64,000 nucleotides of DNA. It comes from JANMAT01 sp031359995. GTDB lineage: Bacteria > Actinomycetota > Acidimicrobiia > Acidimicrobiales > Ilumatobacteraceae. The stretch covers positions 14,302 to 78,301 of the forward strand of contig JANMAT010000052.1 of assembly GCA_031359995.1 (NCBI GenBank), written 5' to 3'. Of this stretch, positions 1 through 8,316 are shown piece after piece. Under the pieces are notes generated by a model, which saw nothing but the letters and a program-made list of their open reading frames with translations, searched no databases and was not told the origin of the DNA. Positions within the stretch are counted from its first letter, which is position 1. Every line of letters begins with the position of its first letter. The position numbers and the translations under genes were made by a program.

Positions 1-216
1 ATCGTCGGCGTCGGCCGTGACGATGAAGTTGACGCGCGCCGCGGCGTCCTGGAAGGTGCGCAGGACGCGCGCCGCCGTCTCCAGGATCCAGGCGCTCTCG
101 ACCGTGTACGGGTCGATCACGACGGACGCGAGGTGGAAGGTCGTCAGCCACTCCTCGAGCGGCCGAGCGGACCCCCTGAGGGGTTGGAGGCTGAGTTCAG
201 CAGGCGGATTGCTCAC
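1..216 (-). CDS. Hypothetical protein, 3' end outside window
   Basis: This minus-strand reading frame opens with a GTG at 216 and stays open for 72 codons to the window edge. The N-terminus is proline rich, followed by a segment LEEWLTTFHLASVVIDPYT and a helix rich in Ala and Arg. A hydrophobic strand near the edge (RVNFIVTADADD) looks like the start of an alpha/beta domain, possibly thioredoxin-like, but too little is visible to assign a family. Codon use is typical of the neighbouring genes. It is divergent from the gene at 259, with only 42 bp between the two starts. Confidence 0.55.
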   Translation of the reverse strand, partial: MSNPPAELSLQPLRGSARPLEEWLTTFHLASVVIDPYTVESAWILETAARVLRTFQDAAARVNFIVTADADD

Positions 217-258
217 CACGGCAGGCGAACCTACCAAGCCGGGAGTAGCGTCACACAG

Positions 259-1062
259 ATGCATCCGATCGAACGGTTGCGCTACGTCGCCCGGGCGTCG
301 GGCGCGGACCAGGCTCTGCTCGTGCGAGAGACGGCCTCGGCCCTCGCCGGACTGCACGTCGAGCCGGCCGGACTGGTCACCGCCTGCCGCCGGATCGTCG
401 ACCGCCACGTGAGCTCGGCGCCTCTCTGGTGGCTGTGCGCCCGCATGCTCACCGCCCCCGAGCCCCGAGCCGAAGCCCGACGGGCGGTGGCGGAGATCAG
501 CGACGACCGCACCGGTCGTGAGCTGGCCATGGCCCTGCCCGAGGACGCCACGGTGTGCGTGGTGGGGTGGCCCGACGTGGTCGGTGAGGCGCTCGTTCGC
601 CGCGGCGACGTGCAGGTCCTGGTGGTCGATGCGCTGGGCGAGGGCTCGGGTCTGGCCCGACGTCTGCGCCGAGCCGAGATGGAGGCCACCGAGGTCCCGC
701 CCAGCGGCCTGGGCAGCGCGGCGGCGTCGGTCGACCTCGTGCTGCTGGAAGCGTCGGCCGTCGGGCCCGACGGCTTCGTCGCCGTGGCCGGGTCGCGTGC
801 CGCCGCCGCCGTCGCCTACTGCTCCGGCATCCCCGTGTGGCTCGTGGCCGGCACCGGCCGGCTCCTGCCCGGGGCCATGTGGGCGGCGCTGGTGCGTCGG
901 CTCGAGGACATGGGTGAGCCGTGGGACAGCGACGACGAGGTCGTACCGCTCGGGCTGATCACCCACGTGGTCGGCCCGGACGGCGTCGAAGACGTCGATG
1001 CCGCCCTGCGCCGCACCGACTGCCCGGTCACGCCCGAGCTGTTCACCACCACCGCCTTCTGA
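259..1062 (+). CDS. IF-2B-fold (eIF2B/MtnA-like) protein
   Basis: The protein has 267 residues from the ATG at 259. An open frame continues upstream to 133, but homology-like sequence starts with MHPIERLRYVA. The N-terminal half is helical. The C-terminal half has the Rossmann-like pattern of the initiation factor 2B / methylthioribose-1-phosphate isomerase superfamily. It includes the strand VDLVLLEASAVGPDGF, followed by VAGSRAAAAVAYCSGIPVWLVAGTG, which matches the family pattern of a hydrophobic strand, a Gly-rich turn, an Ala helix and a proline strand. I cannot name a substrate. In this family the fold binds sugar phosphates or nucleotides. The gene is convergent with the ATPase gene at 1075, with only 12 bp between their ends. 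Confidence 0.6.
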   Translation: MHPIERLRYVARASGADQALLVRETASALAGLHVEPAGLVTACRRIVDRHVSSAPLWWLCARMLTAPEPRAEARRAVAEISDDRTGRELAMALPEDATVCVVGWPDVVGEALVRRGDVQVLVVDALGEGSGLARRLRRAEMEATEVPPSGLGSAAASVDLVLLEASAVGPDGFVAVAGSRAAAAVAYCSGIPVWLVAGTGRLLPGAMWAALVRRLEDMGEPWDSDDEVVPLGLITHVVGPDGVEDVDAALRRTDCPVTPELFTTTAF

Positions 1063-1074
1063 ACGCCGGCGCGC

Positions 1075-2319
1075 TCAACCCGCCCACAACGACGAGACGG
1101 GCGCGGCGACCAGTCGGTCACCCAGGCTGAGCACCTGGGTGCCGGTGTGGAGCACGACGCCGAGCTTGAAGCGCTTGCCCACATCGTCTCGGATGTACGC
1201 CAGGTGCTTGGCGTGTTGGGTCGTGGGCGTGGCGGTCGCCTTCACCTCGATGCCGACGATGTCGCGTCCACGCCCGAGGATGACGTCGATCTCGCGTTGA
1301 TCCCGGTCCCGATAGTGGCTCAGTTCTACGGGCTGCTCGGCCCAACCCGCTTGTTTGGCGATCTCACCGACGACGAAGGTCTCGAGCAGCGGCCCGAACC
1401 ACGGTGAGTCGATCGCCGCGAGTTGTGCGGCCGTCGTCCCGAGGAGGTGGGCGGCCAGCGCGGTGTCGATGAGGTGCATGACCGGCCGACGTTTGGCCCG
1501 GTTGGTCCGGCTGGTGGTCCACGCCGGCAGGAGCCGCACGAGGTAGAGCGTGGTCAGCACGTCGAGGTAGGACCGCACGGTCGATTCGTCGATCGCCAGC
1601 TCGCGCGCCAGATCGGCCACGATCACCTCCCCGGCGGATCGGGCCGACACCTGGCGGAGGAGGTTGGCGAGGTGCTCGGGGCGGCGCACGTCGGCGATCT
1701 GCTCGACGTTGGTGAGCGCGGTGACCGTGGCGATGTACGAGGCGCACCAGGCCGTGCGAAGGCGGGTGGTCGCGGTCCCGAGCACAAGCTCGGGAAAGCC
1801 ACCTTTGGTGATCGCCTGCGCGTAGTCGGCGCGCTGCAGGCGCTCCGGGTCGGTGCCTGGTATCTCGCCATCGAAGACGCGTTCGACGAAGGTCTCGGTC
1901 GAGCCCCTGATCTCGCCGGCCGAGAGGGGCAGGAGCTCGATGATGCCGATCCGGCCGGTGAGGGTGTCGGAGAGCCGCCGCGTCGTCAGGAACCGGGTCG
2001 AACCGGCGAGCACGAACTGGCCGGGGCCCCGGTTCGCATCGACGGTCGCTTTCAGGGCCAGCAGCAGCGGGTCGCCTCCCCGTTGGAACTCGTCGATGGC
2101 CGCTCGGGGAGGGAGTCCTTGGACGAAGCCGTTCGGGTCGCTGAGCACGGCATCGAGCAACGACGGATCGTCGAGATTCGCAATGGGCCCACGCATCCGT
2201 TGGACATGACGCACCAGGGTGCTCTTGCCGGCTTGTCGAGGTCCGTTCACCACGAGAGCCCGAAAGCCTGTGAGCAGCTCCTCGGCGATGGGCGTCAGAC
2301 GCCGCTCGATGTCGTCCAT
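1075..2319 (-). CDS. AAA ATPase with DUF4143 domain
   Basis: This is a 414-residue ATP-binding protein of the AAA_14 plus DUF4143 type. The Walker A motif GPRQAGKST lies near residue 26. A Walker B-like segment, AAIDEFQR, lies near residue 75, and a sensor-like segment LAGSTRF follows. The C-terminal half carries the DUF4143 domain, a winged-helix region (ELAIDESTVRSYLDVLTTLYLVRLLP) followed by a nuclease-like fold (RDQREIDVILGRGRDIVGIEVKAT). The E-x-D and E-x-K residues there resemble a restriction-endonuclease core. Length is typical of the family. The biological role of these proteins is poorly defined. The ATG at 2319 is preceded by a -10-like TACGAT and by three evenly spaced palindromes, which suggests tight repression. 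Confidence 0.85.
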   Translation of the reverse strand: MDDIERRLTPIAEELLTGFRALVVNGPRQAGKSTLVRHVQRMRGPIANLDDPSLLDAVLSDPNGFVQGLPPRAAIDEFQRGGDPLLLALKATVDANRGPGQFVLAGSTRFLTTRRLSDTLTGRIGIIELLPLSAGEIRGSTETFVERVFDGEIPGTDPERLQRADYAQAITKGGFPELVLGTATTRLRTAWCASYIATVTALTNVEQIADVRRPEHLANLLRQVSARSAGEVIVADLARELAIDESTVRSYLDVLTTLYLVRLLPAWTTSRTNRAKRRPVMHLIDTALAAHLLGTTAAQLAAIDSPWFGPLLETFVVGEIAKQAGWAEQPVELSHYRDRDQREIDVILGRGRDIVGIEVKATATPTTQHAKHLAYIRDDVGKRFKLGVVLHTGTQVLSLGDRLVAAPVSSLWAG

Positions 2320-2340
2320 GTTCGCATCGTAGAGGCGTGA

Positions 2341-2409
2341 TCGGTGTTTTGGCGACCTTCTAATCGGCTTTTTGCCGACCCCCTAGTCGGCCTTTTGCCG
2401 AACGGCACA
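2341..2409. promoter_or_regulatory. Three palindromes at exact 23-bp spacing (operator array)
   Basis: Three 15-bp near-palindromes start at 2341, 2364 and 2387, a period of exactly 23 bp. On the plus strand they read TCGGTGTTTTGGCGA, TCGGCTTTTTGCCGA and TCGGCCTTTTGCCGA. The last two have perfect TCGGC/GCCGA or TCGGC/GCCGA-like arms around a T-tract. The array sits 22-90 bp upstream of the ATPase gene start at 2319 and 68 bp or more upstream of the gene at 2477. Regular phasing and position suggest binding sites for a dimeric regulator controlling the ATPase gene; this is inference. Confidence 0.7.
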
Positions 2410-2476
2410 CGGCGGTCCTGCCGGGCTGCCGCGCCCGGTCGTCCGGTGGGCGACCCCGGGGTCGTACAGTCGCTTC

Positions 2477-3139
2477 ATGGCCGAGCCGAGCATCTCCATC
2501 GCCCCCAACGGTCCGTACCTGGTGAGCGGGGCGCCCCTCGTGGTGCGGGTGCCGGTGCACACCGTCGAGGGCGAGCCGATCGCGTGGGAGAAGGGGCCGG
2601 TCGTGGAAGCGGGCGACCGCTACGCCCTGTGCCGCTGCGGGGCAAGCGACCGCAAGCCGTTCTGCGACGGCAACCACGCCACCGTCGGATTCGACGGCAC
2701 CGAGACGGCCGGCGGCTCCTTCGACGAGCGGGCCCGTGAGCTGCCCGCCGCCGGACTGGTGGTGCGCGACGACCGCAGCATCTGCGTGCACGCGGGCTTC
2801 TGCGGGACCGTGGCCACCAACGTGTGGAAGATGACCGGCGACAGCGCCGCCACCGACGTTCGCCTGCAGATGCTGTCGATGATCGACCACTGCCCCTCGG
2901 GCGCGCTCACCTACCGCTTCGACGGTGCCGACGCCGACAACGAGCCCGACCTGCCCGCGCAGGTGGCCGTCGTGCCCGATGGCCCGCTCTACCTCACCGG
3001 CGGGGTGCCGGTCACCCGCACCGACGGCTCGGCGCTGGAGCGGCGCAACCGCGTCACGTTGTGCCGCTGCGGCGGGTCGGGCAACAAGCCGCTGTGCGAC
3101 GGTACCCACAAGGAGAACGGCTTCCGGCACACACCCTGA
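2477..3139 (+). CDS. CDGSH iron-sulfur domain protein
   Basis: The protein has 220 residues and two CDGSH-type [2Fe-2S] sites. The first has C52, C54, C63 and H67 in LCRCGASDRKPFCDGNH; the second has C196, C198, C207 and H211 in LCRCGGSGNKPLCDGTH. Between them lies a divergent iron-sulfur segment with CVHAGFC and CPSGAL, like the mono-cluster Fer4_19/DUF1271 domain. The order CDGSH, Fer4_19, CDGSH is a known bacterial arrangement. Such proteins are thought to work in electron transfer or cluster handling in the cytoplasm. A TACAGT -10-like element at 2465 lies just before the ATG, which suggests a near-leaderless transcript. Confidence 0.88.
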   Translation: MAEPSISIAPNGPYLVSGAPLVVRVPVHTVEGEPIAWEKGPVVEAGDRYALCRCGASDRKPFCDGNHATVGFDGTETAGGSFDERARELPAAGLVVRDDRSICVHAGFCGTVATNVWKMTGDSAATDVRLQMLSMIDHCPSGALTYRFDGADADNEPDLPAQVAVVPDGPLYLTGGVPVTRTDGSALERRNRVTLCRCGGSGNKPLCDGTHKENGFRHTP

Positions 3140-3161
3140 GCGGGGCGCCGCAGGATCGCAG

Positions 3162-3329
3162 TCAGAGCGCGGTGTGGATCCCGTAGGCGATGAGCAGCGA
3201 GACGATGAACACCAGGTTGCCGACCAGGGCCACTGTGGCGATGCGGCCGAAGGTCTTGTCGTCCACGGCGTCCTCGTCGATGGTGGGGGTGAGCACGGCG
3301 CCCGCGGGCGCCAGGTGGGCGACCGTCAC
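3162..3329 (-). CDS. Small single-span membrane protein
   Basis: This 55-residue protein starts at a GTG (3329) that overlaps the stop of the upstream gene as GTGA. The N-terminal half is acidic (TIDEDAVDDKTF), and the C-terminal half is a single hydrophobic helix (IATVALVGNLVFIVSLLIAYG), so it should be anchored in the membrane by its C-terminus. No family is recognised. The overlap with the gene at 3326-3598 implies translational coupling. Confidence 0.55.
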   Translation of the reverse strand: MTVAHLAPAGAVLTPTIDEDAVDDKTFGRIATVALVGNLVFIVSLLIAYGIHTAL

Positions 3330-3598
3330 CGGGCACCGCCGTCGCGCACGGCCCGGGGGCTGGTGGGATCGTCCGACAGCACGAGCGTCCACAGGTCGGC
3401 ATCGGCGAGGGCGGCCGAACCGACCTTCAGCACCGTGCCCGGGGCGTAGCTGGCGAGCAGCGCCCGGGCCCCGGGCGACAGCTCGTGGCGGGTGATGCGG
3501 GGGTTGCGAGCGGACACCACGGCGCCGTTGCCCACGGTCGCCAAGCGACGGAGGTGCACCCGGCGTGCACTCTGGCGATGGTTCGTCGTGGTCGGCAT
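3326..3598 (-). CDS. Hypothetical protein, coupled to small membrane protein
   Basis: This 90-residue basic protein starts at ATG 3598 and ends in a 4-base GTGA overlap with the small membrane protein gene. It contains an Arg-rich N-terminus and a compact region (LSPGARALLASYAPGTVLKVGSAALADADLW). No catalytic motif or known domain is visible. The coupling suggests the two products act together. The 196 bp upstream, to 3794, hold no gene that I can support. Confidence 0.5.
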   Translation of the reverse strand: MPTTTNHRQSARRVHLRRLATVGNGAVVSARNPRITRHELSPGARALLASYAPGTVLKVGSAALADADLWTLVLSDDPTSPRAVRDGGAR

Positions 3599-3794
3599 CG
3601 TGGTGTCCACCTCGCAGTGCGGCCGACCCGGCGTCGGCGCCCCACGATCGTGCGACAGCGGCGGCGAGCCGTGAACACGACGCGTGGCTGCTTGATCTGT
3701 TCCAGAACAACTTCGGCACCTTTGCGCGCGGATGGTGGTGAGCCAGGAACCGGCGGCGCGACCGTGTCGCCGGCCGCCGCCACCGGGGTCGTCG

Positions 3795-4139
3795 CTACGG
3801 CACCGCACCGTCGGCGCGGGGCGGCCCCCACGGGCCGTCGTGGCGCGGGGGCCACGCCAGGTCGCCGTGCTCGCCCCGCTGCACCTCCACGATGAGGGCA
3901 TGGGCCCGGCGCTGATCGCGGCGCGCCGTCATGACGCGCGCCATCGGGCGCAGGTGCTCGCGGGTCGCCTGGCCCGAGGCCTCGGCCAGCACCTGGCAGG
4001 CGATGCCCTCCTCGGCCAGCACCGCGCGCAGCATCTCCGACTGCCACAGCGCCACCAGCGCGGCCTCGACGGTCTCGTCGGGATCACCGATCGGTTCGGT
4101 GCCGCCCAGCTTCGTCACCAGCCAGTCCCGGAAGGCCAT
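3795..4139 (-). CDS. DUF2007-like small protein
   Basis: The product is 114 residues long. The segment ETVEAALVALWQSEMLRAVLAEEGIACQVL resembles the start of DUF2007 (putative signal-transducing) proteins, which have a helix selecting 'one end of a sequence pair' followed by EGI and a strand. The C-terminal part (HALIVEVQRGEHGDL) is a short strand and a proline-rich tail. Function is unknown in the family. Confidence in the family is modest because the similarity is only a pattern match by eye. Confidence 0.5.
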   Translation of the reverse strand: MAFRDWLVTKLGGTEPIGDPDETVEAALVALWQSEMLRAVLAEEGIACQVLAEASGQATREHLRPMARVMTARRDQRRAHALIVEVQRGEHGDLAWPPRHDGPWGPPRADGAVP

Positions 4140-4208
4140 CGCGGCGATCCTACGGGGTGTCGGACCACGGTGAAGGTTGGCGCACTCGGCCGACTACCGT
4201 CGCCGGGC

Positions 4209-4376
4209 ATGGGTGAGATGATCACGTTCACGTCCAACCTCGAGGACGGCGCCGACCGCTTCGCCGCCGAGGGCTTTACCGCCCTGGCGCCCGACCAGGA
4301 CCGCGGTCAGTCGTCCACCGAGCCCGACGCCACGGCCTGGGCGCCCACGCTCGAGCTGTTCCGCCCGGCGTCGTAG
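4209..4376 (+). pseudogene. Dienelactone hydrolase remnant with internal deletion
   Basis: The 55-codon frame begins MGEMITFTSN, the usual N-terminus of dienelactone hydrolases. It then jumps directly to DGADRFAAEGFTALAPD, which in intact members lies about 30-40 residues further on, after the first beta-strands and the oxyanion region. The remaining sequence does not continue as an alpha/beta hydrolase, and the catalytic Cys, Asp and His are absent. So both an internal deletion and a loss of the C-terminal two thirds are seen. It lies 8 bp before the HAD gene and is probably not functional. Confidence 0.65.
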
Positions 4377-4384
4377 CCCCCGGC

Positions 4385-5098
4385 ATGACGGCACCGTTCG
4401 ACGCGGTCCTGTTCGACGCCGGTGGGGTGCTGGTCACGCCCGACCCGGCCCAGACCGCCATCACCCTCGCGCCGTTCGGCGCCACCACCGACCACCACCG
4501 CCACGTGCGGGCCCACTGGGCGGCCATCGGTGCGCTCGAAGACGAACTGCTCGCCGCCGGCGACGCGACCACGATCGACGTGCCCGACTGGACGCTCTAC
4601 CGTCAGGCGTTCTGTCGCACGGTCGGGGTGGCCGACGACCGGCTCGATGCCGCCGTGGTGGCGCTGGCGGCCATCTTCTCGTCGTATCTCTGGACGCATC
4701 CGTTGGCCGAGTCGGTGAGCGCACTGGCCCGTCTGCACCGCGCCGGTGTGCCCATCGGTGTGGTGTCGAACGCCAGTGGCCAGATCGAGCACACCCTGCG
4801 CTACCGCGGGGTGTGCCAGGTGGGCCCGGGCATGGGCGTGCCCGTGGTGTGCGTGGTCGACTCCGAGATCGTGGGCGTGGCCAAACCCGACCCTCGCATC
4901 TTCGACAGCGCACTCGCCGCGCTCGGGCTGCCCGCCGAGCGCGTGGCCTACGTGGGCGACTCGGTGATCAACGACGTCGGAGGTGCCCGCAACGCCGGTC
5001 TCCAACCGATACTGATGGACCCACACGGCGACCGGGCCCACCTCACCGGCCTCACCCGCATCGCCTCCCTGCACGAACTGCTCGACCTCCTCGCCTGA
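4385..5098 (+). CDS. HAD-superfamily hydrolase
   Basis: This 237-residue haloacid-dehalogenase-like phosphatase shows all four motifs. Motif I is LFDAGGVL near residue 9, motif II VVSNASG near 124, motif III the Lys in AKPDPRIF near 164, and motif IV GDSVINDVGGA near 190. The second Asp of motif I is replaced by Gly (DAGG instead of DxD). That pattern is common in the subgroup but removes the usual general acid, so the substrate class is uncertain. A helical cap lies between motifs I and II. Translation probably starts at the ATG at 4385, just after the dienelactone hydrolase remnant. Confidence 0.85.
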   Translation: MTAPFDAVLFDAGGVLVTPDPAQTAITLAPFGATTDHHRHVRAHWAAIGALEDELLAAGDATTIDVPDWTLYRQAFCRTVGVADDRLDAAVVALAAIFSSYLWTHPLAESVSALARLHRAGVPIGVVSNASGQIEHTLRYRGVCQVGPGMGVPVVCVVDSEIVGVAKPDPRIFDSALAALGLPAERVAYVGDSVINDVGGARNAGLQPILMDPHGDRAHLTGLTRIASLHELLDLLA

Positions 5099-5162
5099 GC
5101 GTCCCGGCCGCCGGCCCCCGGCCGTCGCCCGGTCGTCCGGTCAGCACGGCTAGACATCGGGG

Positions 5163-6574
5163 GTGGACGAGACCCCGAACGTGATGCCGCGGCACGCGGT
5201 GGTGGTGCTGCTCGACAGCCTGAACCGGCACCACGTGGGGGCCTACGGCGGCACCGAGTTCGACACGCCCCACCTCGACCGCTTCGCCCGCCGGGCCCTG
5301 CGCTTCACCAACCACCACGCCGGGTCGTTGCCGTGCATGCCGGCCCGTCACGACGTGCTGTGCACCACACCGAGGTCACCGGATGGTGGTACGAGCGCGG
5401 TCACGAGGACGACCCGTGGCGCACGGTGGAGGACCCGTCGGCCGTCGGCGCGCCGAGCCTGCCCGCGGCCCGCCCGGCGGCGATCCACCGCCACTACGAC
5501 ACGTCGCGCTCGTGGTTGCGCACCGAGGACGACTTCCCCGGCCCGCGTACGATGCAGGCTGCGGCCCGGTGGTTGCGCGACACCGCCGGCCGCCACGATC
5601 GCTCGCTGCTGTTCGTGGACGAGTTCGATCCGCACGAACCGTTCGACACGCCCGAGCCGTGGGCGTCGCGCTACGACGACTCGTGGGAGGGCCCGCGGCT
5701 CATCTGGCCTCCGTACGTGCGGGCCTCGCGCCCGCCGGGCAAGGGTCCGCTGGCCCAGACACCGCCCGACGAGCGCGAGGCCCGCCAGCTGCGGGCCAAC
5801 TACGGCGCCAAGGTCTCGATGATCGACCACTGGTTCGGTCGCGTGCTCGACGAGCTCGACGCCCGCCACGCATGGGACGACACCGTCGTGATCGTCACCA
5901 CCGATCACGGCCACTACCTCGGCGAGCACGGCAACTGGGGCAAGCCGGCGTCGCCCGTGTTCGGCACCCTCGGGCACATCCCGCTGCTGGTGTCGTGGCC
6001 CGGCGTGGCCGCGCGCGACGTGGACGCCCTCACCACATCGGTCGACGTGTTCGCCACCCTCACCGAGGTGTTCGGTGTGACGCCCGAGCACCGCACCCAC
6101 GGCCGCTCGCTGGTGCCGCTGGTCGATGGTTCGGCCACGAGCGTGCGCGACTGGGTGCTGACCGGCGTGTGGGGCCGCGAGGTGCACGTGGTGACCGACG
6201 CGGTGCGCTACGCCGCCGCGCCGGTCGGCGACAACGCCCCGTTGTCGATGTGGTCGAACCGGTGGTCGACGATGCCCGTGCATGCCTTCCCCCAACTGCG
6301 CCTGCCCCGACCCGACGGGCGGGCGGTGCTGGCCCGCATGCCCGGCAGCGACGTGCCCGTCATCCGCCAGCCGTTCGTGGCCGGTGACCTGCTGCCGTTC
6401 TGGGCGGCCAGCGGCTTCGAGGGGAACCACTGCTACGACCGACGTGAGGACCCGGTTGAGGCGCGCAACGCAGCCGGCGGGCGCCTCGAGGCCGACGCCC
6501 GTGAGCGGCTGCGCGCCGCCCTCGTGGAGGTCGAGGCGCCCGACGACCAGTTCGTCCGGCTCGGACTGGTCTGA
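5163..6574 (+). pseudogene. Sulfatase broken by internal deletion and frame change
   Basis: The first frame (from 5163) encodes a sulfatase N-terminus (VVVLLDSLNRHHVGAYGG, FDTPHLDRFA) up to the formylglycine motif CMPAR at about 5334. It then loses homology after HDVLC. The rest of the enzyme continues in a different frame from about 5365 (HTEVTGWWYERGHEDDPW) to 6574, including the metal-binding TTDHGHYLGEHG. About 40 residues that normally separate CxPAR from the YERGHE region are missing. The deletion changed the frame, so no full sulfatase can be made. The sequence is otherwise well preserved, which indicates a recent event or an assembly error. Confidence 0.8.
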
Positions 6575-6636
6575 AGCGGCGGTAGCCTGGCGTCCAGGGC
6601 AACCGCCGGGGGGCGGTCCGAAGGGGGTACGGCGTC

Positions 6637-7935
6637 ATGGCCATCGCAGCACGTGAGAACGGGCGGGTTCCCGATCCGGTGAAGCTCGACGAGATCGACC
6701 TGGGCACGTGGGAGTTCTGGGCGCGCGACGACGACTACCGCGACGCCGCCTTCCTGACGCTGCGCCAGGAGGCGCCGATCAGCTTCCACGGCGAGCCCAC
6801 GCTGCCGGGCTTTCCCGACGGTCCCGGCCACTGGGCCCTCACAACCTACGACGACGTGTGGCACGTGAGCCGGCACCCGCAGCTGTTCAGCTCCTACCCG
6901 TCCATCGTCATCGGCGACTCGCCGCCCGAGGTCGCCGAGCTGTTCGGCTCCATGATCGTGCTCGACGATCCCCGCCACTTCCGCCTGCGCACCATCGTGC
7001 AGAAGGCGTTCACGCCCAAGATGATCACCCAGGTCGAGGACTACGTGCGCCAGCGGGCCCGCAAGCTGGTCGACGCCATGATCGCCGACAACCCCGGCGG
7101 CACCTGCGATCTCGTGCCGTCGTTGTCGGGCCCGCTGCCCGTGCAGGTCATCTGCGACATGATGGGCATCCCCGAGGAGGACCACGCCAAGATCTTCCAC
7201 TGGACGAACGTGATCCTCGGTGTGGGCGACGAGGACATCGCCGCCACCTACGAGGAGTTCGAGCAGGTGGCCAAGGACATGGCCGCCTACGGCATGGCCC
7301 TGGCCGACGCCCGCCGCTCGAAGCCGGCCGACGACCTCACCACGAACCTGGTGCAGGCCGAGGTCGACGGTGAGCGCCTCAGCGACCTCGAGATCGCCTC
7401 GTTCTTCATCCTGCTCGGTGCGGCCGGCAACGAGACCACGCGCAACGCCATCAGCCACGGTGTCACCGCGCTCACCCGCTACCCCGAGCAGCGGCAGGCG
7501 TGGTTCAGCGACTTCGACGCCCACGCCAAGACCGCCGTGGAGGAGATCGTGCGCTGGGGCTCGCCGGTCATCTACATGCGGCGCCGCGTCATGGAGGACA
7601 CGGTCGTCGGCGGCCAGAAGATGGCCGAGGGCGACAAGGTGACCATGTGGTACAACTCGGCCAATCGCGACGAGGCGAAGTTCGATCAGCCGTTCAGGTT
7701 CGATGTGCTCCGCGACCCGAACCCGCAGGTCGGCTACGGCGCCGGCGGGCCGCACTTCTGCCTCGGAGCCAACCTGGCCCGACGCGAGATCACCATGGCG
7801 TTCGAGGAGCTGCACCGCCAGCTCCCCGACGTCGCCGCCACCGCCGAGCCGGCCATCCTGGTGTCGCCGTTCATCCACGGCATCAAGCGGCTGCCGGTGG
7901 CGTGGGACCCGGCCACGGCCGGTGGGGCGAAGTAG
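6637..7935 (+). CDS. Cytochrome P450
   Basis: This is a 432-residue soluble bacterial P450 monooxygenase. The I-helix oxygen-binding motif is AAGNETT near residue 264, the K-helix ExxR is EEIVR near 305, and the heme-ligand loop GAGGPHFCLGANLAR places the cysteine ligand at residue 375. Length and motifs are complete. Overall sequence features recall the actinobacterial steroid or fatty-acid P450s (CYP125/CYP142-like), but the substrate cannot be read from the sequence. Electrons would come from a ferredoxin; the one at 33404 is a candidate only by type. It ends 3 bp before the convergent SnoaL-like gene. Confidence 0.93.
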   Translation: MAIAARENGRVPDPVKLDEIDLGTWEFWARDDDYRDAAFLTLRQEAPISFHGEPTLPGFPDGPGHWALTTYDDVWHVSRHPQLFSSYPSIVIGDSPPEVAELFGSMIVLDDPRHFRLRTIVQKAFTPKMITQVEDYVRQRARKLVDAMIADNPGGTCDLVPSLSGPLPVQVICDMMGIPEEDHAKIFHWTNVILGVGDEDIAATYEEFEQVAKDMAAYGMALADARRSKPADDLTTNLVQAEVDGERLSDLEIASFFILLGAAGNETTRNAISHGVTALTRYPEQRQAWFSDFDAHAKTAVEEIVRWGSPVIYMRRRVMEDTVVGGQKMAEGDKVTMWYNSANRDEAKFDQPFRFDVLRDPNPQVGYGAGGPHFCLGANLARREITMAFEELHRQLPDVAATAEPAILVSPFIHGIKRLPVAWDPATAGGAK

Positions 7936-7938
7936 CGC

Positions 7939-8316
7939 TCAGCTCCGCAGCGCGGCGGCCTGGGCCGGGTCGAGGTACTCGTCGATCCGGGTGATCCGGC
8001 CGTCCGCGCAGCGGATGCGCAACATGGCCGGCACGGTGATCTCGGTGCCGTTCGGCGCCGTGGCCCGCAGCACGTGCTGCTGCACGAACCCGTCGGCCAG
8101 CACGACGCGGTCGATCTCGGTGTAGCGCAGGTTCGTCGCCTTCGAGTGCATCCACGACAGCGTCTTCAGGTTCAGGTCGCGGTTCTGCGTGACCATGTCG
8201 AAGTTGTGCCAGACCTCGACATCGTCGGCGTAGATGGCGCGCAACGCCTCGACGTCGCCGGCGGTGATGGCGGCGAAGATGCGGTCGGCGAGCTGGTCGA
8301 TCTCTGCGGGCGTCAT
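7939..8316 (-). CDS. SnoaL/NTF2-like protein
   Basis: The 125-residue product has the NTF2-like cone fold pattern. An N-terminal helix (EIDQLADRIFAAITAGDVEALRAIYADDVEVWHNFD) is followed by a beta-sheet ending in GRITRIDEYLDPAQ. This matches SnoaL-like proteins annotated as ketosteroid isomerase or limonene-epoxide-hydrolase relatives. The start overlaps the end of the upstream dimethylformamidase-like gene by 4 bp (ATGA), so the two are co-translated. A role in steroid or terpenoid chemistry with the neighbouring P450 is possible but is only suggested by position. Confidence 0.8.
   Translation of the reverse strand: MTPAEIDQLADRIFAAITAGDVEALRAIYADDVEVWHNFDMVTQNRDLNLKTLSWMHSKATNLRYTEIDRVVLADGFVQQHVLRATAPNGTEITVPAMLRIRCADGRITRIDEYLDPAQAAALRS

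Noticed and set aside
5163..6574. Programmed frameshift in the sulfatase
   Set aside because: About 40 residues of the family are absent at the junction, so a deletion explains the change of frame better than slippage.
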